Positions 29,089-39,400 of a stretch of 64,000 nucleotides of DNA are shown here, in pieces. Source of the DNA: Fistulifera solaris (Eukaryota; Bacillariophyta; Bacillariophyceae; Naviculales; Stauroneidaceae); the NCBI GenBank assembly GCA_030295235.1, contig AP026129.1, forward strand, positions 124,001 through 188,000, read 5' to 3'. Below the pieces are notes generated by a model, which was not told the DNA's origin, did not search any database, and worked only from the letters and a program-made list of their open reading frames with translations. Made by a program: the position numbers and the translations under genes. How positions within the stretch are numbered: position 1 is the stretch's first letter; every line of letters starts with the position of its first letter.

Positions 29089-29553
29089 GATTATTCTTAA
29101 AGAAATAAAAGTGAATAAAATCAAGGATTGACAAATCAGAGATGAAACAAACTTCTATCTCGTTTCAAAGCAAATGAAGTTTTATGCAGAAAACAGAACG
29201 ATAGGTCGAAAAAGAATGGATGGCTTTGAGGTCAACGAGTAGTAAACTGAAGCAGTTCGACATAAAAAGCTATACTATGACGACGTATCATAATTGTATC
29301 ATACTACGGAGTACGAAATTGAAGAATGAATAAGTACCGCTGCGGCATCATAATCCTTCAAATACTACGTAATCACATCACTGGCGCCTGGCGCCGGCAA
29401 CCGTCTGACTTTTCTCCGAGAAAAGATCCGAATTTCTCCACCAACAAAATGAAACACTCGTTTTATTCATCACGGTAAAGTCCTTCGTCTTTTCTTTCGA
29501 AGAAAACGACATAAAAGCAACTCTTAACCAAAAATCGGCAGTAGAATAAAATC
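29089..29553. other. Divergent promoter region (RRP1 / RRM protein)
   Basis: A spacer between two outward-pointing starts. It carries a short CG-rich inverted repeat near 29391-29406 (GGCGCCTGGCGCC). Nothing else is recognised. Confidence 0.45.
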
Positions 29554-30462
29554 ATGAAAGAAAAGAGAAAAGAGAAAAAGAGAAAGCGGTCGGAAGCAGA
29601 AGCCAGCGACGAGAATTCGTCAATCGATGACAAAGAAAAACGTCGAGCCCGTAGAGAAGAACGCAAGCAATGGCTCGAGAAAGTGCCCAAAGTTGACGAA
29701 CACGGTATAGCATATACAAAGCTACAGCTTCGGCGAATGGCAAAGCGTATGGCTCGAGGACTGGATCCTATCGAGTCCGAAGCTGAAAAACAGGAACGAT
29801 TGAAAAATGAAGCGGAACTTCGTCGACAAGAACAGGATGAACTGGAGGGTATTATCCGCAAGCCTATTCCAGGCGACGAAGAAGACTCGGGACCTGAAGC
29901 AGTAGACAGTGACGAGGAGAGGGAAGAATCGCGTGATGCCGAACGCAACATCACCACGGCTAAACACAAAAGTATTGAACCCCAAACCGTATACAAAAAC
30001 AAACGAAAGAAAGAGGTCCCCGAAGACTACGTTTGCTCCGCGTGTCAAAATAAACACACTCCTGTTCATTGGATCTATGACTGCCCGAGCAAAAAGACTA
30101 TTCGTGGAACCAACCAGCTGTCAAAGAAACTGCACGGACTGCACAATCCTTCCACCACAAAAGTATTCGTATCAGGACTCCCATTTTCCATGACATCGAA
30201 GGAATTAAAGGACCTTTTCGATAAGGCTTGCGGCCCAGTAGCTCGTGCCAAAGCCATTACCTTTCCTGATTCGGGGAGATGCAAAGGACAAGGTATTGTT
30301 ACCTTTCAAGACGAAGAAAGTGCGCGTAAGGCATTGACTCTTATGAATGGTAAACAGCTGGATGTCAGCGGCGACTCGAAAAAGGTTGGAAAGCAATTGC
30401 AACTCAAGGTTACAAAGGTACTCAACAGGAAAGTGTCGAAGCAACAAATTGCGTCTAATTAG
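29554..30462 (+). CDS. RNA-binding protein: basic N-terminus, zinc knuckle-like motif and RRM
   Basis: A 302-residue protein. The first 60 residues are strongly basic (MKEKRKEKKRKRSEAEA) with charged helices to about residue 130. A Cys/His cluster follows (VCSACQNKHTPVHWIYDCP), then one RRM with TKVFVSGLPFSMTSKELKDL (RNP2-like) and GRCKGQGIVTFQDEESARKA (RNP1-like). The combination points to RNA binding, probably nucleolar or spliceosomal given its charge, but no ortholog name is secure. It is divergent from RRP1, which could imply co-regulation in ribosome biogenesis; that is inference. The frame is intact. Confidence 0.7.
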   Translation: MKEKRKEKKRKRSEAEASDENSSIDDKEKRRARREERKQWLEKVPKVDEHGIAYTKLQLRRMAKRMARGLDPIESEAEKQERLKNEAELRRQEQDELEGIIRKPIPGDEEDSGPEAVDSDEEREESRDAERNITTAKHKSIEPQTVYKNKRKKEVPEDYVCSACQNKHTPVHWIYDCPSKKTIRGTNQLSKKLHGLHNPSTTKVFVSGLPFSMTSKELKDLFDKACGPVARAKAITFPDSGRCKGQGIVTFQDEESARKALTLMNGKQLDVSGDSKKVGKQLQLKVTKVLNRKVSKQQIASN

Positions 30463-30804
30463 GTATTGGGCTGTAAAGCTAGAAACGAAGTTGTATTGTG
30501 TATTGTGCAATAACTTACTTCTTTGTGAATGGAGTCGTTTAGACTAGCAAGCACTCCAAGATCGTTATTCACAAATGCTCTTTCTCAATTTACCTTGGCT
30601 TTTAAGCTAGCTAGGGGAACTCAACGGCAAGTCAGTCATTTGAGACGTTGACGATACCAGGTAGGAGATAGCCACAGGTGTTTGAAGTCGCTTTCAACTC
30701 CGTATACACTAACAAGTAAAAGGAAGATAATTGATATGATCTCTTATAAACTGCTTAATCAACTAGGACCTTTTGACATGGCACGTACTGATCCGCAACG
30801 GGTC
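30463..30804. other. Intergenic, convergent 3' ends
   Basis: It lies between the 3' ends of the RRM gene (plus) and the Cys-rich gene (minus). No feature is seen beyond A/T-rich sequence. Confidence 0.45.
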
Positions 30805-31308
30805 CTAGAGCAATTTGACGCAAATGAATGATTCTCTGCAGAAGTAATCAGTCTTTTGAACGCAGTCAGTTCGGAATGTCTTGCCGACCCAAATGCACAC
30901 TTCATCGGCACCACCACCACAGTCCGAAGAGGACTTGCATTCTCCATTGCACTGACCAGTGTTACCACCGGTGCAGTAAGGGTTTCCTTCAATGCTGACG
31001 GCACATTCTCCCTGGACACCGCTCGATCCTGTGCATAAGGTCAAAGAGTCGAAGCCATCCTCGCATTGCCACTCACTGTTGGCACAGTTGCAACCATCCC
31101 TCTCAGGTCCGCTGCAGTTGGGGCGTCGGCGGATCTCATCGCAAAGTCCCAAAGGCAATTTGGTGTTGCCGATGGGACCAGGGAGGAACAAGTTCTCACG
31201 TTCGATGCTGCTCTCGTCGTATCCGACAACAGCCGACACGGAAGAAGCGGATGCAGCAAGCAGGACCGCAAGAAGGGACCATTTCTGGGAGAAGATTGTA
31301 GAAACCAT
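30805..31308 (-). CDS. Secreted cysteine-rich protein, family unknown
   Basis: The chosen ATG at 31308 gives MVSTIFSQKWSLLAVLLAAS, a clear signal peptide with likely cleavage after SVSA. A longer frame exists upstream, but only this start begins at the signal. The mature part of about 140 residues has 15 Cys, with patterns such as CNCANSEWQCEDGF, GQCNGECKSSSDC and DEVCIWVG, consistent with several disulfides. No catalytic motif or named domain is recognised. It is likely extracellular, cell-wall associated or in the secretory lumen. Confidence 0.6.
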   Translation of the reverse strand: MVSTIFSQKWSLLAVLLAASASSVSAVVGYDESSIERENLFLPGPIGNTKLPLGLCDEIRRRPNCSGPERDGCNCANSEWQCEDGFDSLTLCTGSSGVQGECAVSIEGNPYCTGGNTGQCNGECKSSSDCGGGADEVCIWVGKTFRTDCVQKTDYFCRESFICVKLL

Positions 31309-32507
31309 GATTGAACCAGCAACGATAAGGTCAAACAAGTGATGATTTATGACGCAATGCCGGGAAACCGAGCCTGAAGTCATGCGATGATTTTGCGGAG
31401 AGTCCAGTGAAATTTTTCAGCGATTGACATAATTGTGTACTAACATTATCTCTATTTAAATCTTGTCTCAATTGGTTGGCGCCAAATTGAGCGTTACCTA
31501 GAGTTCATGCCCTAACCGATTGCCGTTGATTTTTTGAAATCGATCCGGTGCGAGCTAAATAAATTGATATTCGTGCATTCGCAACAGTACACTCGCAGAA
31601 TTTTACCGCATTGGTTCTACTCTCTGTGTCTATGTGTGTCATGTCAAGTCATGCAAAAAATGTCTTGGGGACGGGCTATGGGCTTCAATGTAGCATGTGG
31701 ATCAGTTTCGGTCCCAACGGATCGTTTCTTTGGGATCGGCTTCTCCTTTTTCCTGGTTGTTTCAAAAGTAGCCAACGGCGACGCCGGCCAGTGACAGTGT
31801 ATCGATGAACTGTAACAGAAGATTGTTCTGCGTCGGTCAATAGGCAGGGCTTGCGCGGGAAGATGGATGGAATTTTCCGCACGCCGCTGATTGTTGACTT
31901 GGCTCGCTGAACATTGACATTGACGCCCAACGTCCGACTCATGACTGTTTCCTCACGACACACGATACGACAGTACCAGGTATCACGGCCGTGCCGGCAA
32001 ATTACGGCTTAGGGCTTACGGGCCGTCGTTTCCGGTGAGATTCTAGAGACATATAAACTTTTATTATAAATAGCCGTCAGCAGGATTTGCAGTCTACGCT
32101 TCGCCTTTGGTCCACATCTCGATTTTTTGTCCATCCTCTACAAAGTACTAGTAACCCAAATCGTGCATTTGAGTCATGAGTCAACTATTTTTGTGCACTG
32201 AGCAGATTGCTTGAGGAAGGAGGTGACTGTCCCTCTCATTTTGTCTTCAATACGATGCAATCTTATTCACAGCACCAAATACATAGAGTTCGATTCTTTT
32301 GTCGAAAATCCTGACGGGTAGCAGATAGTTCTCCTCCCAAATTTACTATAGACGCCAAGTGTGGGCTTGTATTTCAACCGAACCACGACTGTACATGCAT
32401 TTCAGTCATGAATTGTCTACGGTTGCTTTCTCGGAGTGATACTGCAAGTGATACAACATGATGATGTGAAACATTTATTTTGACATTCATTGTAAAATAA
32501 ATAAACG
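31309..32507. other. Long divergent intergenic spacer with a repeat pair
   Basis: About 1.2 kb separates the starts of the Cys-rich gene (minus) and the SET/MYND gene (plus). ORFs of 60-90 codons here lack domains and overlap on both strands, so none is called. The distal part carries the fourth pair of the dispersed motif. Confidence 0.5.
32155..32415 (+). repeat. Dispersed motif, pair 4 (partial copy ~32155-32185, copy 32342-32415)
   Basis: The second copy starts TTTACTATAGACGCCAAGTG and ends GACTGTACATGCATTTCAGT followed by CATGAATTG. The first shows only the ending, GTGCATTTGAGTCATGAGTC. The CATTT...AGTCATGA ends are about 233 bases apart. Confidence 0.5.
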
Positions 32508-33640
32508 ATGGATCTCTTTTGTTGTCATGTCAACTACGTTTATCTGTGCTGGATGCAAAAGGAACCACATTGTGTAGACGGAGTTGTGATTCCGTTGCAG
32601 AGATGTTCGCGGTGTAAGAAAGCATTTTATCACGATAGAATATGCCAAGCAAAGCATTACAAACACCATCGTACGGCTTGTACGCTCGCATTGAATTCGT
32701 CGGCGAGTGGAACAGCAAAGGTTACACAAATTATTCAGATACCGCACAATCAATCCAAAGCAACCTGTGAGGACGACCGATCGTTCTATGCTATACAGCA
32801 CATTGCTGGCAAAGGGAAATCCTTGATTGCTAAATTCTCTCTCGATGCTGGCCGCTTCATACCAAGCAATCAAAGTGAAGGTATTCTTCCGTTCGTCCAC
32901 CCTGTTCTTTTCCGTCAGGTCGTAAGAGTCGTTGTGCTTGGTGTTTCGAAGAACTGTCGAGTTCTACGAGACAGATCCTATTATTTGATCACTCAGTGAC
33001 ATCTTACACCGTCTGTTCGCCAACTTGCCGAGAACAAGTTAGTGCTGTTCTCAAGGATGAAATTCAAGCGCTAAAGTTTCTGTATCCATCAACAGGGAAA
33101 GCATTGGGACCACCTATCTTGCTTCCAACAGCGCTTTTGGTGTTCCGAATGATACACAGCTTACAGAAAGGGACCGTCGACGAAGAAGTCATGGAAGCGA
33201 TGATATCACACAACATCCCTCTTTCCGAAAATGCAACAATACACCAAGAGGCGACCGTCATTACTGTGAAAAGCTTGTTGCGTGCTTCATCACTTCTTGA
33301 AGTGGAGAATGATACGATTATTCGATTCCTTGGGTACGCGAAATACAACTCATTTACAATCACTCACAACGGTGCATCAGTAGGTGTCGGCTTATTTCGC
33401 GACCCTGCCCATTTTGTGAACCATTCTTGTCGACCGAATGCAATGCAACTCTTTCAACTTCGAACCGGTAGCGCACCAATGCTTCGACTGGTTCTGACAC
33501 GTGGGGTAGAAGCTGGTGAAGAGATTTGCATTTCGTACAATTCAGAGAAAATGAACGCCCCGTCAAAAGAACGCCAAGATGACTTGTTTCAAAATTACAA
33601 CTTTCGCTGTAAATGCGAACTATGCCAAGAAGACAACTGA
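32508..33640 (+). CDS. SET-domain lysine methyltransferase with MYND zinc finger (SMYD-like)
   Basis: An MYND-type cluster, CSRCKKAFYHDRICQAKHYK with HHRTAC, lies near the start. The first Cys pair expected of MYND appears as FICAGCKRNH in the frame starting at ATG 32527, so one base may be missing near 32572. SET follows, with IAGKGKSLIAKFSLDAGRFI, DPAHFVNHSCRPNAMQL, EAGEEICISYN and a post-SET-like CKCELCQEDN. The two halves lie in different frames around 32915-32996. An intron with donor near 32914 or 32922 and acceptor CAG at 32996 is likely, but the phase cannot be fixed given the base errors nearby. SMYD proteins methylate histone or other lysines. The start is ATG 32508 or 32527. Confidence 0.7.
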
Positions 33641-33836
33641 ATCTGTCGGTTTGTTTGCTTCATCAGGCTCCGATAGCTGAGTTCAAAGTATGTATGCATT
33701 ACTTTTTGTTCCATTTACACTCTGTCGATGGAGTTGACGAGGAGTACCTCTCTAAATTAGCTAGATCAATAACTCTAAAAGCAATCAATAAACGAAAGAT
33801 GATCAAAAATTCTGAGTGTTAATAGTTTAACTTTTA

Positions 33837-35995
33837 TCATTGAACAGTAAGCCCTCGTCGCAGCATGGGTTTTCTCTTGTTACCCACCTGCTTGGCATCC
33901 TTTGATGTCTTCGATCTAGGAGTGTTGAAAAGACGCAGTCCTCCATAAACAGGTCGAGGAGAATGTACATCTTTGCTCAGATCGCCCTGGCAGAGCCTAC
34001 CTGACGCCTTCCCACATGATAGAACCTCTCCTGTCCCAGTCACAAAAACGGAACAGTCAAATCCTGCGACAGCCTCTACAATCGGATCAGGCGCCTTGTC
34101 CTTTTGACCCGTTTTATTTTCGTCCGGATGCTTTGGAAAAGATAACTGGCACGGACTCCATTGAAACATGTTGGTCGCCTCTGTTGGCAGTCGAGAGAAG
34201 GATATTCTTCCCCACGAGTAGACATTTCCTTTCTTTGTTGTGGCATGAACGTGATGCGCTCCCACGCTGACTTTGACCAAATGTTCTCTCTCGGGATTTG
34301 AGGGAAAGGCTATTTCGGTTGGCTGAAATGCCTCCGGGTAATCCTTTCCGAGGCCGAGCATACCTTCGTCGCTGACACCGAAGGAAAAGCACCGTCCATT
34401 GGAAGTTGTCACGAACGAACATGCACGTCCGAGAGCAATTTGGGTTGGATATTCACCTGCAGCTAACATACTGGATGTCTTGGCATGTTTATTGGAAGAA
34501 CGCGACAGAGCTGCGACAAACGATGGGACGGGAACAACTCGCACTGGAGAAGGCGATGTCGATTCTACAACGTGCTTTCGTTGATCCGTCGATGCTTGCA
34601 GGATCCCCAACGCACCGTGCGTAGCATTTCCCCACGTATAGAGCTCGACATCACCAGATTCGCGGCGAACTAGCGCAGCCGAGTGCTCCGCTGACGCTTG
34701 AATAGAAAATATCCCATGTGGAGGATCGGAGTTGTCTGGAGAGGTGCTGTGTTCATGAGAAATTTGACATCGCAAGGCGACTCTTCGAGGCAGTATAACG
34801 TTTTCCATTTCGTCTTCCGAGCCCGATTTGGAAAGTTTGGGGCTCACAAGACCAATTTTCATGTAGTCATTTCTGCCGAAGCCATAAAGTTGGTGATGAA
34901 CTTCTGATTCCGTGGACCCTTCCTCTCGCCGACGCGTTGGTGTCTTGTTCGGTTGCGATTTGATTAACCGTCGGACTTCCGTGGCAACCACTACGAGTGA
35001 ATGGTTGACACCAGCCGCACACGCAATCGCTTTTCCTCCGTTTTCCACGAGTGGGGTGACAATGGTGGGCCCATAAATATGTTCGGAAGTGCTCCCTCTA
35101 CCTTTCAGTCCGATGCCTAATTGACCGTGGGTGTTCTTTCCATATGAATAAAGTAAGCCGGCATTTGAAATGAGAAGCACATGTGATCCAAGTGGATTAG
35201 CAGAAAGTTGTGTGATTTTGATTTGAGCAAAGGCGGGCGCAAACGTCGGCACACCCGGTGTGTAGATTTGATTCGGGTCAACCGCACAAGTCGTCTCGTA
35301 GTTGTAGCTCGTTATTCTTTTTGTAACTGATACACTGTCCGTGCAGTTTCTAGAAATGTCCTTGCCGCTTGCTAATGCCTGTGGCGATGTTGGCAGCATA
35401 TCATTTCCGCCCTCGGCAAAATGAGAATAATCAAACGACAGGATAGGAATAATGCTCTCGTCATGAAACGCGGATTCATCCAGACGCAAATTTCGAAAAG
35501 CGATGTTCATATTGGAGGCAGGTAACGTCCTCATGTCGACGCTTCTCTCTGGCGAGACGATCTGTTTGCTTTTTCGGACCGTACCATCTGGAAAGACCTT
35601 CTTTTCGATACAACAGGTTCGGAATAAGGAGCAACTTGCGCTGGAGCACCACCCAGTAAACCTCCTCTTGAAAGAGCTTTATTCGAATTTTCCCATGGAC
35701 TGCATAGGATTGCCGATTCACCTAAATGTGTCGTCAAATCATCACATTGTGCTTCACAACAAAGCATAGCAGGGTCGTCCTGACATTTTGATTCGGGTTC
35801 ATCGCGAAACGAAGAGCTCCGACATCGACTGATTAGAACATCGCCTGCCGAAGAAATCAGTATAGTTTCATTTTGAGACATTGCCACAATCGATGGAGTA
35901 TAACAAGAAAGATGAAGAGGAGAGGCGGAAGGATCGGAACCATTTTGCGCGTTTTCGTGACATTTTTCGAGATTGCTTTCGTCAAATTGTGTCAT
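33837..35995 (-). CDS. RCC1-repeat protein (one frame break)
   Basis: Seven or so RCC1-type blades are visible: HVLLISNAGLLYSYGKNTHG, GVNHSLVVV, LYGFGRNDYMKIGL, AEHSAALVRR with ELYTWGNATHGALG, CSFVTTSNGRCFSFGVSDEG, HHVHATTKKGNVYSWGR and DCSVFVTGTGEVLSCGKASG. The frame open from ATG 35995 (MTQFDESNLEKC, with ETILISSAGDVLIS) stops at 35531. The main frame starts just inside it, and adding one T to the T5 run at 35570-35574 links them as KSKQIVSPERSVDMRTLP. The product would be about 720 residues. RCC1-like propellers serve as exchange factors or scaffolds, and no added catalytic domain is seen, so the specific role is unknown. Confidence 0.75.
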
Positions 35996-36487
35996 TCTAG
36001 TTCAGCACAGTCCTCTTCTCTAGTTGCATTAATAAGAGCAGGAGAAGCGGGGAGGACGATGGACGATTTATGCAGCCTTCAGAAGTTACTAGTACTTCAC
36101 TCGCTTTGGTTGTTGTTGTTGGCCTCAGTTTGGTTGATACAAGTAATAGTAATCGCAGTTGGCAAGTTCGCAACCCATGATCTACATGGCCAATGGCGCG
36201 ATGCGCGAGGCGCTTCGTTTACTATTTGCTATCATGTAGAAGCCTATACCAACGGAAAAGTCTCGCACCAATGCGGCCTGGCCGGCAGGCAATGTTATAG
36301 CTTTGGATCAAGGGCTTAAGACGAGATAACGGATGTAACGGCTATCGGCCTACTAGCTCAAAATATGATGACTGGTGACTGACATCTTTGCAGTCACGAG
36401 ACGACGCTTTTTGTTTCGTTGTGCGCCGCACTTCTTGTTTTTTTTCCAGAGAGTCAAATACTCCGTACTTCGTATGGCCAAGTCACC
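35996..36487. other. Divergent promoter region (RCC1-like / RecQ4-like)
   Basis: A spacer between outward-pointing genes. A possible remnant of the dispersed motif, GACTGACATCTTTGCAGTCA followed by CGAG, lies at 36376-36399. No gene is called. Confidence 0.45.
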
Positions 36488-39400
36488 ATGGCGCCTTTCG
36501 TTCAAGCAACTTCAAAAAAGCGGTCCTTGCTTGGAGTTCCCATAGTTGCTGCTCCAACAGAGACGTCACAAAGACTAGCTGATCTGCTTTCCGAGGCGGA
36601 ACCAAAAACGAAAAAGAGAAAGCCGTCAACTGCATATGCACCAAAATCGACCAATGACAACAAACTACAAAATCATCATGCTTGGTCTAAGTGGTCGCAA
36701 AAGACAAAGTTGGGAGCTTCTGGGTCGCTTCGATTAGATACGTCTCTCCAGGGACTTGAGGGGTTGGGAGGAAAACCGGAAAAATCACAGAAAACTATAC
36801 CGCCTGTCATCATCAAGTCGACAAAGTCTCAAACATCCAAAGCAGCTCTCATAAGCAAAACAGACCCACGAAACAGGGAAAGAGAAAATGAAAATCAAAA
36901 GAACAAAAAGGAAGTTTTGGCTGTAAAGGCGAGTGTAGATGCTGCACTTGTACGTGACAGCGCTTTCCATCAGGAGAAAGCAGATCGTATCTATCCGTGC
37001 AAGCGCATTTCCGCCATGTCAAAAGGAACGGCTAAAGTCAATCTTGCTTTACGTGCACGTTCATCAGTTTCTCAGCCAAAGAACGTAGAGGGAATTCGCA
37101 GTCGTTACCTGGGACTCGTCACCACCGATAGCCCGTCAGAGGTAATTCCTCAACGATTCGATCACCCTGACGAGCATTCATCACCCGTCGTTGACTCGTA
37201 CCCGTCCAAGAATACTGACTCCACCGAAAGTCACAATGCAACTAAACAGGAGGATCCCTTGTCGGATCTCTTGGCATTGGTCAACAGCACTGAGAATATC
37301 CCACCTCCATCAACTGTGCGTGAAGTCCACAACTCCGAGAGGATAATTCCTGCGGCTTGTATGGAAATACCAAGGCCCAACACAGCTACGGAGAATGAAG
37401 CCGCAACTAAAACGACTTTAAATGACAACTTTGTGCGTCTGAATTTAAAGAATGGTGCAGGAGCATGCCGAGGAGCAAGAAACAAAAAGGCGTTACGAAA
37501 GGCCGCCGTCATTCATCGACAACGGCTAGAGCGGACTAAAGCTCCAATCGATCAAAGAACTCCACCAGGTGTCGAAGCTGTGGTTGTTTGTCAGTCAAGA
37601 ACAGGCGTCGACCCTTTGGATGACCTACTGGATGGAACGTATAAAGTTGCTAACAGCAAAAGCAAAAAATCACGACGCGGAGCTGCGCCCTGTTGTTCCG
37701 GTCATCAACAGCCCTGCAAACTTATCACCGTGAAGAAGAACACTCGTGGGAACAAAGGTAGAAAATTCTATGGGTGCTCCTTTCCCCGTGGAGAGCAATG
37801 TGATCATTTTGAATGGGCGGATGACACTCAGGAGGTGAGCAGACTTGCGACGGCCAGTTTCATTGTGGTATGCATTCTCTTATGTCGTTTCTTCTTTTAG
37901 GCTATCAATGCTGCGCTTCAAAACAACGATTCGACTTCGGGCTTTATCGCGCGGCAGGTTACAGGATATGTAAATCAAATTCGTTCCTTTACTGTTCCAG
38001 AATTGCGAACCCTGACAGAGAAGCACAGGTTACCAAAGACCGGCAATAGAGCGGAATTGCTGGCGAGACTTGCGATCTGGGCGCGCGACGAAATTGCAAA
38101 GGAACAGAAGACTGGCAAAAAGCGAATCCAGTCAGCTCAAAAAGGTGGAAAACGTGTCACTGAATACGAAGGATCCTGTGACGGGAAAAGACTTCGAAAA
38201 CGCCGACGGGTCAATACGTGGAGCTTCCTCAGAGGTTATGTCGAAAACAGAGGAAGAAGACAACAACGATGATGATGACGATGTCCACAGCTTTTTCTCG
38301 TCCGAGGACGAACTTGAAATTGTGAACTATTCAAAGACCGTGCCTGACTGTGGACACGAATCTGGAGGTGATGGCGGACTTCCAAATACTTTCTTGAACG
38401 AAAGTAATTGTCGCATTTTGTCTGCTCTTCAAAATACTTTTGGTTTTAGCTCCTTTCGAGAAGGCCAAGAGTGGGCAATCAGACGATGCCTCGATAAGAA
38501 AAAATCGTGTTTCGTCGCACCTACTGGTTTTGGCAAATCACTTTGCTACACACTTCCTGCTACTCTGATGGATGGCGTTTGCATTGTTGTATCACCGCTG
38601 GTATCGCTGATGGAAGATCAACTCCGTCTACTACCTCCACGTATTCCTGCTGCTACACTATCTGGTTCTTTGTCCGCTTCGACCATGACGGCCACGGTCG
38701 ACGACATCATGCGTGGAAGAATAAAAATAGTGTTTGTGTCCCCAGAGAGGTTGACAAGTCCCTCCTTTCGACGCATGTTCTTGCCTACCTGGAATGCCGC
38801 GGAAAATCGCTTTGATCGGCGTTTCCCAGATGTTTCTTTACTCTGCGTGGATGAGGCTCATTGTATGAGCCAGTGGGCGCATAATTTCAGGCCGTCTTAT
38901 ATGAGACTAGCTACGATGTTAGAAATCATACAACCAAAGAGTGTTTTGGCTATGACGGCAACAGCTGGTCCTCGCGTCGTCGATGATATATGTCGCTCGT
39001 TGAGCATTATCGCACCAAGCGAAGGGGTTGATTTATCAGAGGCGGTACATATAATGTCGTCTGATCGAGATAACATAAATGTCGAGAGCATCTTTTGTCT
39101 TCGCAGGAGGAACGGTTATCGAAGGTAGGATTTTTCGCAGTATCTATCAGTTTCCTGATGTCGCTTTCCTCACTTTTTGACCGTTGGCAGTTAATCGATA
39201 TACTTTCTCCAGTCTATAAATCGGAGCAGCGCAAATCGCCTCTGAATGGTCAGCTCGCTAACGGCAGTGTAATTGTGTATGTATGGCGTCAGCGGGATGC
39301 GGAAGCTGTTGCCGAAAGTATAGTCACCGCAGGCGTGGAGGGCGGTGTAGTATTTTATCATGGCGGTATGAGTTCCGACGCTCGTAGTCGTTCACAAAGC

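Noticed and set aside
31534-31963. Overlapping 65-92 codon ORFs on both strands
   Set aside because: No start context, domain or consistent coding composition; they lie in a long spacer that also carries repeats.
33613-33822. A 69-codon ORF after the SET/MYND gene
   Set aside because: It overlaps the 3' end of the SET gene in another frame and then runs into A/T-rich spacer; there is no independent start context.
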